NCBI RefSeq assembly: GCF_031326345.1
Contig: NZ_CP133671.1
Location: 3,534,001 to 3,598,000 of the forward strand
Direction: 5' to 3'
Origin: Aureispira sp. CCB-E
GTDB lineage: Bacteria; Bacteroidota; Bacteroidia; Chitinophagales; Saprospiraceae
DNA length: 64,000 nt
Part shown: piece after piece, positions 46,353 to 54,839 of the stretch
How the letters are laid out: each line of letters opens with the position of its first letter
How positions within the stretch are numbered: the first letter of the stretch is position 1
Program-made: the position numbers and the translations under genes
Notes under the pieces: generated by a model
Told to the model about the DNA's origin: nothing
The model's database searches: none
What the model saw: only the letters and a program-made list of their open reading frames with translations

Positions 46353-46371
46353 AACGTACCCTTGGTGCGTT
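46353..46371 (+). terminator. terminator 1 after the tRNA
   Basis: AACGTACC (46353-46360) pairs with GGTGCGTT (46364-46371), one G-U, with a 3-nt loop and a run of T residues to 46376. It lies 24 nt past the tRNA. Confidence 0.7.
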
Positions 46372-46376
46372 TTTTT

Positions 46377-46402
46377 ACAGGGATAGTGGGGGCTGTCCCT
46401 GT
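46377..46402 (+). terminator. terminator 2 after the tRNA, just upstream of the replication gene
   Basis: ACAGGGA (46377-46383) pairs with TCCCTGT (46396-46402), followed by T residues to 46407. The start codon of the next gene is only 19 nt past the stem, so transcription of that gene must either start within the hairpins or read through them. Confidence 0.6.
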
Positions 46403-46420
46403 TTTTTAAAAATTTATTAG

Positions 46421-48766
46421 ATGCGCTGTACAGAATACAAAAATACATTTGGAGAGAAAGTAGGCGAGATTGACATAAAGTTATTTTGTGATAATATACG
46501 AGACGGTTATTGGTTTAATAAGTATATCTTTCCTTTAAGAAAAATATTTCAACAATCGAAAGAAAAATATACTAAAGCCAAAACCAAACTTCCTTGTATT
46601 ACACCGTCTGCAGTATTAAGACAATCTTATAATAAAAAAACAAAACGCCCTTGCCCTCCTAAAATGGAGGATCTATTAGAATATAATCGTTTGGTAATTG
46701 TTGATTTTGATAATTTGACGGATTATGACTTGGTTACAATTCCCGATTTAATTAAAGAGTGCAAATATACCTATGTTTGTTTTTTATCTCCTAGTGGACG
46801 TGGGTACAAGGTGTTTGTAAAGGTTGGAGGTGATAGAGCCGACCACAAAAAAGCCTTTAAGGCGGTTAATGACTTTTATCAAAAATTGACAGGCGTAAGA
46901 CCAGATCCTTCTGGCAATAATATAAACAGGTTATGTTATGTAAGTTATGATCCTGATTGTGTTTACAATCAAGATGCAAAGGCGTTTGAATTTCAAACAG
47001 ATTTATTTGCCGTAACAACACCAAAAGAAAAAGAAAATGTACAGCCGAGCAGCGAAGTAGAATCATTCCCCTCGTCCCACTCCCTTAATAGTGATTCTCT
47101 CGCTGCTACTTTTTCTAATTTGTTGAATAAGCTGGAACGAGATGGGCATAGCTATGTAGAAGGAAGAAAACACGATTATCTAAAATGGTTTTGTATTGAA
47201 GCTTTTAAATACGGTATTAAAGAAGATGAATGTACGGATTTCTTTTTAAATAATTTTGATGCTCCTGCTAAGGATATTAGTAGTATGGTAGAATGGACTT
47301 ATACCAAATACTACCCTCATGAAAAAGGAATCTATAAGGAGTACAATTCTAAAAAGGCATTAAAAAAGCCTAAAGAAAAGCCGACATATAAGGCAAAGTT
47401 GTTTCGAGAATACACGGATTTAGTAGAAACACATACTAGCGGTTTTACTAAAGAACAAGTAGAGTTATTTAAAGAGGATTACTGGGGATTTGTAGAGTAT
47501 TTAGAAGAAGGATTAGGGATTGCAGATAAGAAAATTCGAGATAAAATAGTTAACGTATTTTATTTAGAAGAAGCTCTTAAAGAGGATTTTGTTTTTCGGC
47601 TTAATTTGATGAATGGTCAATTTGAATACAAAGCAATAAAATCAAAAAAGTATTCTGTTTTGGATGATGCCTGTTATAATTCTCTTTTTAAGCACTTGAT
47701 GTATAAAAAAGGGGTTTATAGTACGCCAGCTCAAATAAAAAAGAGCGTAGAAAGTGAATTTTCACCAAAAGAACATCCTTTAAGACGCATTTTTATAGAA
47801 TGGGCTGCTAAGTTAGAAGATGATAAAACGGACTATATCAATCAAGTTGCAAGCCTTGTTAAAACAGATGCTCCAAAAGGTTTTTTTAATACGGTTTTTA
47901 AAAAATGGATTGTAGGAAGTGTTGCCAATGTCTTTGTTGACAACTTTTGTACAAATCGTTACTGCCCTATTCTAGTAGGTGGTCAGAACACAGGAAAAAC
48001 GAAGTTCTTTAAAAGCTTGTGGCCTTCTGAATACCCAGAGTATTTCTATTCTGGTGAAATTGATTTAAAGTCAAAAAATAGCGATAGCGTTTTAAGGCTT
48101 GTAGATACTTTTATTATTGTTATTGATGAACAGTTGGCAATGATGGAGAACCAAAGAGAATGGGAATCTCTTAAAGGTCTAATTACACAAGATCGTGTCA
48201 AAAAGCGTCGTGTGTGGGGCAAAAGTGATACGATGGCTCCAAGGATTGCTAATTTTTGCGGTTCTGTTAATCCACAAGAAATTTTGCAAGATCCTAGCGG
48301 GAATACACGCTTCTTGACTTTTAAAGTGTCAGAGCATATTGATTTAAATGCTTTTGCGGACATTGATATAACTAAGTTTTGGGCGCAAGCCTATTATCTG
48401 CACAAAGCTTCTCAAAAAGGCGATTTTGATTATTTATTGACTCCCAATGAATGGAAGATAATGACACAATATCAAGAAAAATTCAAAAAATATGATGTTG
48501 AACATCAATTAATTTTGGATATGTACGAAATCGGAAACGCTGAAAATTATGACGAATTTTTAACTACTACAGAAATTTATAGAGCCTTTTCAGAAGCTTA
48601 TCCAAGGTTGAATTTAAATCCTAACAAAATTGGAGCAGCTCTTAAATTTTTGGGTTTTAGTAGAAGTCGTAAAAAGCGAAATGACGGCAAACGTGCTGAG
48701 GGATGGTTTTTAAAGGTAATTAAGATAAAAGAACAAACAAGTATTGAAGAATTAAAATCGGCTTAA
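46421..48766 (+). CDS. primase-helicase: BT4734-like N-terminal domain plus VapE-type helicase
   Basis: The 781-residue protein should start or drive replication of the element. The N-terminal region (about 80-190) has the acidic VIVDFDNL and the SPSGRGYKVFVKV motif of BT4734/primase-type domains, followed by DPSGNNINRLCYVSYDPD. The C-terminal half is a virulence-associated-E ATPase: Walker A GGQNTGKT (residues 520-527), Walker B FIIVIDE near 566-572, and a sensor-like FCGSVNP near 609. A C-terminal winged domain ends it. Such fusions are common in Bacteroidota mobile elements and phages. Confidence 0.85.
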   Translation: MRCTEYKNTFGEKVGEIDIKLFCDNIRDGYWFNKYIFPLRKIFQQSKEKYTKAKTKLPCITPSAVLRQSYNKKTKRPCPPKMEDLLEYNRLVIVDFDNLTDYDLVTIPDLIKECKYTYVCFLSPSGRGYKVFVKVGGDRADHKKAFKAVNDFYQKLTGVRPDPSGNNINRLCYVSYDPDCVYNQDAKAFEFQTDLFAVTTPKEKENVQPSSEVESFPSSHSLNSDSLAATFSNLLNKLERDGHSYVEGRKHDYLKWFCIEAFKYGIKEDECTDFFLNNFDAPAKDISSMVEWTYTKYYPHEKGIYKEYNSKKALKKPKEKPTYKAKLFREYTDLVETHTSGFTKEQVELFKEDYWGFVEYLEEGLGIADKKIRDKIVNVFYLEEALKEDFVFRLNLMNGQFEYKAIKSKKYSVLDDACYNSLFKHLMYKKGVYSTPAQIKKSVESEFSPKEHPLRRIFIEWAAKLEDDKTDYINQVASLVKTDAPKGFFNTVFKKWIVGSVANVFVDNFCTNRYCPILVGGQNTGKTKFFKSLWPSEYPEYFYSGEIDLKSKNSDSVLRLVDTFIIVIDEQLAMMENQREWESLKGLITQDRVKKRRVWGKSDTMAPRIANFCGSVNPQEILQDPSGNTRFLTFKVSEHIDLNAFADIDITKFWAQAYYLHKASQKGDFDYLLTPNEWKIMTQYQEKFKKYDVEHQLILDMYEIGNAENYDEFLTTTEIYRAFSEAYPRLNLNPNKIGAALKFLGFSRSRKKRNDGKRAEGWFLKVIKIKEQTSIEELKSA

Positions 48767-48767
48767 A

Positions 48768-49040
48768 ATGGATTTTACAGTATTAGAATGGGTATTGGCA
48801 GCAATTGTTTTAGCTCAAAACATTGCTATTCTAATCCTATTTAGATGGCATAATGAATTGCTATCTGGAATAATTGCGCTGCAAGGTCGGCAATTAATTA
48901 ATAGTCGCTTATTAGAGTCTGTAAAATGGTGGTTTGGAAGCCAAGACAATGACTTTATGCAGCATATCGAAGAAACAGAGCGAAAAGCAAAACAATATTA
49001 TTCAAATTATTTAAAACAAGGAAAAAATGAAAGCAGGTGA
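48768..49040 (+). CDS. small membrane protein, 90 residues
   Basis: One N-terminal membrane helix (about residues 7-27, LAAIVLAQNIAILILF) is followed by a charged helical tail. It begins 1 nt after the primase-helicase stop and overlaps the next gene by 14 nt, so it belongs to the same unit. Function is unknown. Confidence 0.55.
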   Translation: MDFTVLEWVLAAIVLAQNIAILILFRWHNELLSGIIALQGRQLINSRLLESVKWWFGSQDNDFMQHIEETERKAKQYYSNYLKQGKNESR

Positions 49041-49500
49041 TTTTGTAACGGTAGCGTTTACCCCTATCGAACGTGCGAGTATTGAAAAATTGAGCCCTAA
49101 AAACGAAGCTTTACTAAAAGAAATTGAAGCTGCTAAGTTAGTTGAAAAAGGACAAGTTTACTCGACTATTTCAGTTGTTGTAATTGAGAACGGAAAAAAG
49201 GTCGTTAAGTTAATTACACTTTTGAATAAACTATTGCCAACTATTATCGAACCAGCAAGCGAATTTTGGGAAGATTTGGTGGCTTTATTTGCAGTGCTTC
49301 CAGAGGAGATTGAATCGAATGGTAAACGGTATGTTTTATGGACGCAACCAGTTAAAGGAAGTGCTTCAGATACGGTGGCTTATGTATGGTTTGAAAGAAA
49401 CCAGGCTAAATATGATATTCTTTGTCAAACAACAGGACATACAATGTTTAAAGCCAAAAGAAATATGTACAACTTTTTGCAAGATAAAAATTATGTATAA
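49027..49500 (+). CDS. hypothetical protein, 157 residues
   Basis: No signal or membrane segment is visible. The protein alternates helices and strands, with no family recognised. It ends immediately before a strong terminator (49504-49535), closing the replication unit. Confidence 0.55.
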   Translation: MKAGDFVTVAFTPIERASIEKLSPKNEALLKEIEAAKLVEKGQVYSTISVVVIENGKKVVKLITLLNKLLPTIIEPASEFWEDLVALFAVLPEEIESNGKRYVLWTQPVKGSASDTVAYVWFERNQAKYDILCQTTGHTMFKAKRNMYNFLQDKNYV

Positions 49501-49503
49501 AAA

Positions 49504-49535
49504 AACTGCTCCTACCCGGCCAGGTAAGAGCAGTT
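49504..49535 (+). terminator. terminator of the replication unit
   Basis: AACTGCTC pairs with GAGCAGTT, and inner TACC with GGTA across two single-base bulges, around a CGGCCA loop. It follows the stop codon by 3 nt. The T run is weak. Confidence 0.6.
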
Positions 49536-49576
49536 CAAAATATTAGAAATATTTTCTTAAATCAGACTTTAAAGAT

Positions 49577-50809
49577 ATGGAAAACTTAGCAAAGAGTCAA
49601 CGCATTGACTCTAAAAATCAAAGAGACATCAACAGAGCACACGCTGCATTTTGCGAAGTACCTTTTTGTCAAGAATATAGAGGCTTGAAAAGAATGGGAA
49701 ATATGATCTCCATTATTGCGAGTGCTTTTAGTTGGAATACCCAAGTATTTGGAATTGGATTTTTAGCTTTTTTGTGGCTGTCTAGTTTCTTAGATACAAA
49801 GGTAGCCATTTTTATGGCTGGAGCATTGGGTGTCCTTGGTGCAACAGTGCTGGAAATTTCAAAACGAATAATTGCCAGATTGTTCTTTAAAAATTATTAC
49901 AACGAAAGTCAAGATACATCTATAAAATTGGGTAGTAGTATTGGATTGGTAGTGGCTTTGTCTGTTGGATTGAGTTTCTATGCTTCTTTATTCATTCCTA
50001 ACATGGTTGTAGAGGCCCCTCCTTTAGCTAGTATAAATGAAATTCAAACGCCTTTTGACGCAGATATAAAAGAGCTGCAGCAAGAAAGGGATAAGTATCG
50101 GAAAAATAGAGAATATAGAGGCAAATTACGCTCAGAAGAGGCTGCCGTAGTATTGGAATTTAATCAAAAAATCCAAACGCTTAAAAATGAAAAAAAAGCA
50201 GCTGTAAAAATGGCTAAAGCTGATAACAAACAGTTGGTTAATACTTGGGTAACTGAAAATAATGATGTTGGTTTGTCAATTGGATGGTTTATGATTTTGT
50301 TAGAGTTGCTTTGTGTTGGAGGAATTGCTTTTAATTGGTATTGTGAAAATCAAACTCGTTTTGATGGATCCCCTGCTCCTGAACCCTCAACCCCTCTTAA
50401 TAAAGGGAAGCGAAAGGGCTTGAACACTACTTTAACAAAAAAAGAAACGACAACTCGACAGAAATCGACAGAAGAACCGACAGAAGCAGAGCATGCAGGG
50501 GACAATAGTCAGACAACAACACCAATTGCTGTAATAGATTTGAATGTTTTTAAACAGAAAAAGCGAATTATTTCATTAGATGATATAGATTTTATTGACA
50601 ATGACGATGTGGATACGATAAAGCGGTTGAAAGATGCAATTGCAAAAAATTATAAAAGGTCTTTTACTTCAAAAACACAGGAAACTAAGGCGAATAATTA
50701 TAATAAGGCAATGGAACGTTGTGTGTTGTTACAAGAAAAATATGGAATTGAATCTCATTTTGATCCAGAGAATGAAAAGGTAACTTTTAAAAATTTAGAA
50801 ACAGCGTAA
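49577..50809 (+). CDS. membrane protein with coiled coil, 410 residues
   Basis: Four hydrophobic segments are seen (about residues 40-75, 80-100, 115-140 and 235-258). Between the third and fourth lies a charged coiled coil (LQQERDKYRKNREYRGK and following). The C-terminal 150 residues are soluble, Thr/Lys-rich and then acidic. No family is recognised. It opens the second terminator-bounded unit and may be a host-membrane or virion-assembly protein. Confidence 0.5.
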   Translation: MENLAKSQRIDSKNQRDINRAHAAFCEVPFCQEYRGLKRMGNMISIIASAFSWNTQVFGIGFLAFLWLSSFLDTKVAIFMAGALGVLGATVLEISKRIIARLFFKNYYNESQDTSIKLGSSIGLVVALSVGLSFYASLFIPNMVVEAPPLASINEIQTPFDADIKELQQERDKYRKNREYRGKLRSEEAAVVLEFNQKIQTLKNEKKAAVKMAKADNKQLVNTWVTENNDVGLSIGWFMILLELLCVGGIAFNWYCENQTRFDGSPAPEPSTPLNKGKRKGLNTTLTKKETTTRQKSTEEPTEAEHAGDNSQTTTPIAVIDLNVFKQKKRIISLDDIDFIDNDDVDTIKRLKDAIAKNYKRSFTSKTQETKANNYNKAMERCVLLQEKYGIESHFDPENEKVTFKNLETA

Positions 50810-50810
50810 T

Positions 50811-51032
50811 ATGTCTAATGTACTATTGTTTGTGTGCTTCTTTTTTTTGACAATGTATGTTTTTTGTTTTGGGGTGGCTCTGCTTTATGCTTATTGGTTT
50901 AGTAGCTGGGTTGGTGGCGGGGTAGCGGTTTTGTTTGGTGCTTGTACGGCACTTTATCTTAGAATTATATTAAAAGACTTGCGTCCTAAATTGTTCTCCT
51001 TGGTTGTTTTTGAGGATGTTCTAGATGATTAA
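50811..51032 (+). CDS. two-helix membrane protein, 73 residues
   Basis: Two strongly hydrophobic segments (about 3-30 and 33-55) rich in Phe, Gly and aromatic residues are seen. It starts 1 nt after the stop of the preceding gene. It looks like a holin in size and layout, but this is inference. Confidence 0.45.
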   Translation: MSNVLLFVCFFFLTMYVFCFGVALLYAYWFSSWVGGGVAVLFGACTALYLRIILKDLRPKLFSLVVFEDVLDD

Positions 51033-51062
51033 ATTTGATGGAAGTAGTTAAAAAAATAATGT

Positions 51063-51911
51063 ATGCAAATAGTGACTAGTATTAGTGGTGGTAAAACATC
51101 TGCTTATATAGCTGCCAATTATAAAAGTGATGCCTTAGTATTTGCGTTGGTCAGAACAGAGGACAAGCAATGCAGATTTAAGGATAGAGCTTTAGCTCGA
51201 AAAGTAGAACGCCGAATAGATAAGGAATTTAACGGAACCTTAGAAGATGATACAATCATACACACGATGTTTGATTTGGAGCAGCATTTAGGTGAAAAAA
51301 TACATTGGGTAAGTGGCTTAACTTTTGAAAAAGTATTAGAGACCAAAGGCGGTTGGTTACCATCTATACATCGCCGTTACTGTACAACGTGGTTGAAGAT
51401 AGACCCAATTTTTCATTGGTGGCATGAGTACTTTAATGCCAAACCTGTAAAAATGAATATTGGCTATAGATGCACCGAAGTTTCAAGAGCCAAAACAATG
51501 ATTGAAAGTCTTAATGAAGATAATTTAAGTGTGTATAAAGCAACGTTTGAAAGGCACACCAAAGGAAGGCATAAAGGACTAAATAAATGGATAAATATTG
51601 CATGGAGAATGCCTCAATTTCCATTAATAGAAGATGGGATAGACAAGGTGGATATTGAAAATTTTTGGAAAGATAAATTGATTCGATTTGCCGAGTTAAA
51701 CAATTGTGTGGGCTGCTTTCATCGTCCAGCCGCTCTGTTGAAACAACAGAGCATAGAACAGCCAAATAAATTTCAATGGTTCGCCAACCAAGAAGGAAAG
51801 GGCAAAGGTACTTGGAAAAAGAACATTTCATATAACTATATTTCAAAACTAAATTTCACACAAAATCTATTTGAAGCTGAAGGGTGTAATAGTGGCTTTT
51901 GTGGAATGTAA
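51063..51911 (+). CDS. PAPS-reductase / alpha-hydrolase-fold ATP pyrophosphatase
   Basis: The 282-residue protein has the PP-loop SISGGKTSA (residues 6-14) that binds ATP pyrophosphate, followed by a Cys-rich C-terminal region including CVGCFHR and the final CNSGFCGM. It resembles phage-encoded PAPS-reductase family proteins and DndC-like PP-loop enzymes. Members modify nucleic acids by adenylation or thiolation, or reduce sulfur. The partner and substrate are unknown. It is followed by a MazG-like gene. Confidence 0.75.
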   Translation: MQIVTSISGGKTSAYIAANYKSDALVFALVRTEDKQCRFKDRALARKVERRIDKEFNGTLEDDTIIHTMFDLEQHLGEKIHWVSGLTFEKVLETKGGWLPSIHRRYCTTWLKIDPIFHWWHEYFNAKPVKMNIGYRCTEVSRAKTMIESLNEDNLSVYKATFERHTKGRHKGLNKWINIAWRMPQFPLIEDGIDKVDIENFWKDKLIRFAELNNCVGCFHRPAALLKQQSIEQPNKFQWFANQEGKGKGTWKKNISYNYISKLNFTQNLFEAEGCNSGFCGM

Positions 51912-51921
51912 ATTTTAAAAA

Positions 51922-52473
51922 ATGGAGTACAATCAATTAGCAAAAGCAATTCATCAAGACCAAATTAACGCAGGTTGGTACGATGATTATCGAAGTGATA
52001 ATACACTAATATTATTAATCAAATCAGAACTATTTGAAGCGTTTGAAGCGTATCGAAAGGAGTCCAAAATAAAAGCACTAGGGCAGAAATATTTAGGATT
52101 ACTTTTGTATATGAGCCAAGAAGATGAAGCTCTTTTTATAGAGCGTTTTAAGAATAATGTAAAGGATTCTTTTGCGGATGAATTAGCTGATACAGTAATT
52201 CGCTTGCTAGATTTTGCAGGGTATAAAAAAATGAATCTTTGGGCGAAAAACGAACGCCCTATTCTTTTTGATAGCCTATTACCTTACTTAATAGCTTTAG
52301 ATTTACAATTAACAAAGTTTTACAGTGAGTTCTCAAAGGATTCTATCTCTTCTATAATTTTTGATATTGAAAATTTAGCAAATCTATACAAAATCGACTT
52401 AGAGGCACATATAAAATTAAAATTAGCTTATAACAAAACAAGGGGCAAACGGCACGGAAATAAAGCCGTATAG
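51922..52473 (+). CDS. MazG-like nucleotide pyrophosphohydrolase
   Basis: MazG-like proteins hydrolyse nucleoside triphosphates to the monophosphate. In this 183-residue protein the metal-binding helices are LLIKSELFEAFEAYRKE (residues 31-47) and, further on, FADELADTVIRLLDFAGYKK (about 88-107), matching the ExxE...ExxD pattern of all-alpha NTP-PPases. In phages such enzymes adjust nucleotide pools or remove ppGpp-type signals. A bidirectional terminator follows 15 nt after the stop. Confidence 0.75.
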   Translation: MEYNQLAKAIHQDQINAGWYDDYRSDNTLILLIKSELFEAFEAYRKESKIKALGQKYLGLLLYMSQEDEALFIERFKNNVKDSFADELADTVIRLLDFAGYKKMNLWAKNERPILFDSLLPYLIALDLQLTKFYSEFSKDSISSIIFDIENLANLYKIDLEAHIKLKLAYNKTRGKRHGNKAV

Positions 52474-52488
52474 ATTCTCTATCATAAG

Positions 52489-52519
52489 AAAAAGCACTCC
52501 ATTTTTGGGAGTGCTTTTT
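52489..52519. terminator. bidirectional terminator between convergent genes
   Basis: AAAAAGCACTCC (52489-52500) pairs perfectly with GGAGTGCTTTTT (52508-52519) around a 7-nt loop. The A run on the left and T run on the right let it stop transcription from both sides. Confidence 0.85.
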
Positions 52520-52523
52520 TAGT

Positions 52524-53165
52524 TTAAGCATTTTCTAACTGTGCTCGATAAATTTTTAAAACACCACGTCCAGTAGGAGAGGACGGTTTCACATTGGCAA
52601 GTGTATCATCTCGAAGGATTTTAAATTGCCCTCCATCTAAGTCAAAAACTCGGTATTTACTTTTGCCTTTTTGGATCAACTCAAATTTAGAAGCATCGCT
52701 AACAGCTGGCTGCTCGGTTTGGCTCATAGCGATACTAAACAAAGTGCTAATGTTGACATAAAGCAAAGGATCATTTGGCTCTTGGCTTTTTAATAATATT
52801 TGGTGACCGTTATAAGGCTTGGTAAAATCAAAATTATCAATTTGAATATAACTTTCTTCCTCTATGAAAAAATAGATTTGGATTGTTAGGTTCGTAATAT
52901 CCAAACCAGGGGGCAACGGTTGATTGTATTCATTGTTGGCAAAAATGGAGTTAGAAGAATAACGAGCCAACGCCTTTTTTCCATTAGGATCTTCTTTTAA
53001 AGTAGCACCGTGTCGTATACCATAAAATACAATTTCAAGCATAGAAGAACATGAAACAGTGGATTGTTTTTGCATGGTAAAGAATAGCCAATTATTTGCA
53101 ATTCGTATGGCTCTATTGCTTGTCAGCTTCTTCGCTGCCCTTAGTGTTGGTATGGTCGGATTCAT
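52524..53165 (-). CDS. unknown minus-strand gene in the element, 213 residues
   Basis: This beta-rich protein with no signal peptide was not recognised. It contains IQIYFFIEEESYIQIDNF and a C-terminal YRVFDLDGGQFKILRDD region. It is transcribed against all surrounding element genes and its start overlaps the end of the gene at 53113 by 53 nt in another frame, so it is coupled to that gene. The start is uncertain: in-frame Met codons 31 and 42 are alternatives. It may be a cargo gene expressed in the silent state. Confidence 0.5.
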   Translation of the reverse strand: MNPTIPTLRAAKKLTSNRAIRIANNWLFFTMQKQSTVSCSSMLEIVFYGIRHGATLKEDPNGKKALARYSSNSIFANNEYNQPLPPGLDITNLTIQIYFFIEEESYIQIDNFDFTKPYNGHQILLKSQEPNDPLLYVNISTLFSIAMSQTEQPAVSDASKFELIQKGKSKYRVFDLDGGQFKILRDDTLANVKPSSPTGRGVLKIYRAQLENA

Positions 53166-53463
53166 TGTTGCATATTGAATTAGTAATAAAAAAAGTAGTA
53201 GAAGGGTGGTCGGCTAAAGTCGCTATATGGTCGCATTTTTTGCCCTTGTTAGGTTTCCAGTTGTCTTTGCTATGAAAGATCAATTTAGTAAGCCTTTCGG
53301 CTTCTTCAAGCGGTAATTTTGAACGAGACATACATAGAACCTTATAGACCGCTTTTTTATCTCCAAATAGAGTAGCTAAAAAATTAGGTGTTTCGGTTAC
53401 TTTAAAAACATATCGTTTTTGAGAACCTTTGTTTTCTTTTAATTGAATACTAATGTTTGGCAT
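53113..53463 (-). CDS. unknown minus-strand gene in the element, 116 residues
   Basis: I chose the ATG at 53463 (MPNISIQLKENKGS) over one 16 codons upstream, because the upstream start lies beyond a repeated leader motif. The protein is basic, with a conserved-looking KRYVFKVTETPNFLATLFG opening, and has no recognised domain. It is the first gene of a minus-strand pair, divergent from the packaging-ATPase unit. A 12-bp sequence immediately upstream of its start is repeated upstream of the divergent gene. Confidence 0.5.
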   Translation of the reverse strand: MPNISIQLKENKGSQKRYVFKVTETPNFLATLFGDKKAVYKVLCMSRSKLPLEEAERLTKLIFHSKDNWKPNKGKKCDHIATLADHPSTTFFITNSICNNESDHTNTKGSEEADKQ

Positions 53464-53470
53464 AATATCA

Positions 53471-53581
53471 TATTTTTGATTAAAAATACTTATTTTAAAG
53501 CTTAAAAGCAACCAAAAATGTTTTAAAAAATCAATAATTTGATTTTATTGAAACAAAAGCGTAAATTTATAATCAAAAATA
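53471..53581. promoter_or_regulatory. divergent control region with 12-bp inverted repeats
   Basis: TATTTTTGATTA at 53471-53482 and its exact complement TAATCAAAAATA at 53570-53581 flank the 122-nt gap between divergent genes. Read in each gene's own direction both starts are preceded by TAATCAAAAATA (7 nt before the ATG on the left, 4 nt before the GTG on the right). It could be a shared operator or a shared translation leader. Confidence 0.5.
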
Positions 53582-53585
53582 AAAG

Positions 53586-54251
53586 GTGTATAGTATAGAA
53601 TTACAACAAAACGTTTTTGCCTGTGTACAGGAAGTAACCACGCAAGGAGAAGAGGCATATATTGCGTTGGTAGTTGCAGCTGTTGCTGCTCGTGCAGAAG
53701 AGTATCATCAACAAGGGGAGGGGCTAAAACAATTAACTTCAAGAGTTCGCTATACACTCAAAAGATTGGTTCAATTTGGGTACCTAAGCGAGCACCAAGG
53801 AATGAAGTGCCAAAATGGAATACCAATGCTTTATTATAAATCTACTAATAAATATGTTATGGAAAATCAAGGAAAAAATTCAAAGTTTCAAGAAATAGCT
53901 ATGAATCAAATGCTATTAGTATTAGGAGGTCCCAAAGGTATTTCTAATAAGTTATTTGGAATGTTGGTGCCGAATCAAAAGAAGATAGCCGAATTTGCAA
54001 CAAAAAGAAAGCAAAACCTAATAGAAGAAGGCTTACTAGATGAATCTATAGAGGTGTTGGTTTCCTTTAATATTATGGCTGTTGGGGACAAAATACGAGT
54101 TATGGAGTTGGCAGTATCTAAAGATAAAAAATCGGAGGATCCTAAAGCTTTGAAAATGGAAATTCTAAAAAATTATAGTTTAGAACAATTTCATAAAATG
54201 ATTAATGAATTAATTGACGCAGAAACTCAAAAGAATGTCAAATCTAAATAA
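53586..54251 (+). CDS. possible winged-helix regulatory protein of the packaging unit
   Basis: A 221-residue protein starts with GTG (53586). An N-terminal segment, LKQLTSRVRYTLKRLVQFGY, looks like a winged-helix element, and the rest is mixed alpha-helical, with no clear family. It overlaps the next gene by 17 nt. Its position at the head of the packaging ATPase unit suggests a regulator or a DNA-handling partner. Confidence 0.45.
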   Translation: MYSIELQQNVFACVQEVTTQGEEAYIALVVAAVAARAEEYHQQGEGLKQLTSRVRYTLKRLVQFGYLSEHQGMKCQNGIPMLYYKSTNKYVMENQGKNSKFQEIAMNQMLLVLGGPKGISNKLFGMLVPNQKKIAEFATKRKQNLIEEGLLDESIEVLVSFNIMAVGDKIRVMELAVSKDKKSEDPKALKMEILKNYSLEQFHKMINELIDAETQKNVKSK

Positions 54252-54837
54252 CGATGATACCATCGAAACAACAGAAAAGACTCCGACAGTAGAGGAAGGT
54301 AAAGAACTTTCTTTAACTGATATGTTGGCAGGGAACGACGATTCTAAGTCTTATGATGAACAACGAGGCAGCAAGGCAAGGGAAGTGATCCAAAGCGACG
54401 AAGAAGAAGAGCAGGACGAAGAACAAGAAGATGTTCCTTCTGTTGATGCTTCTACAATTAGCGATGAAGATCGAGCAGCGGCACGGCTTTTCTTTTTTTG
54501 GTATGATGATACAACAGCTAAATTATTTAGCCTAAATGTATATGGGAATTGGGATAACTCAAACCAATTTAGAACCTATAAAAATTTGCATACTCCAGAG
54601 TATAAAGATTTGATTGATAGTGCCGCCATTGTGTATAAGAAATGGAAATTCCGTTGGGGACCTGAGGTGGTTATTGCGGTATCCTTAGCCACTAACTTAG
54701 GCATGAAATGGCAGTTAGCCCAAAAGCTAAAAAAAGACTTAAAAGGGGGGATGGCATCTCCTGATAATATCAGAAACATTAACAAAGGGGCAAAGCAAAA
54801 TAGGAAAGGGCAAGCTGCTCAAAAAGGACTACTTTAA
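54235..54837 (+). CDS. unknown protein with acidic N-terminus upstream of the packaging ATPase
   Basis: The ATG at 54235 (MSNLNNDD) is taken as the start; it overlaps the preceding gene by 17 nt. The first 80 residues are acidic and low-complexity (DEEEEQDEEQED). The following 120 hold an aromatic-rich domain (ARLFFFWYDDTTAKLFSLN). The C-terminus is basic. The stop is 2 nt before the ATPase start, so the two are probably partners in packaging or assembly. Confidence 0.5.
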   Translation: MSNLNNDDTIETTEKTPTVEEGKELSLTDMLAGNDDSKSYDEQRGSKAREVIQSDEEEEQDEEQEDVPSVDASTISDEDRAAARLFFFWYDDTTAKLFSLNVYGNWDNSNQFRTYKNLHTPEYKDLIDSAAIVYKKWKFRWGPEVVIAVSLATNLGMKWQLAQKLKKDLKGGMASPDNIRNINKGAKQNRKGQAAQKGLL

Positions 54838-54839
54838 TT

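Noticed and set aside
53471-53581. CRISPR-like repeats
   Set aside because: Only two copies of 12 bp occur, in inverted orientation, without spacers. No regularly spaced direct repeats of CRISPR type are visible anywhere in the window.
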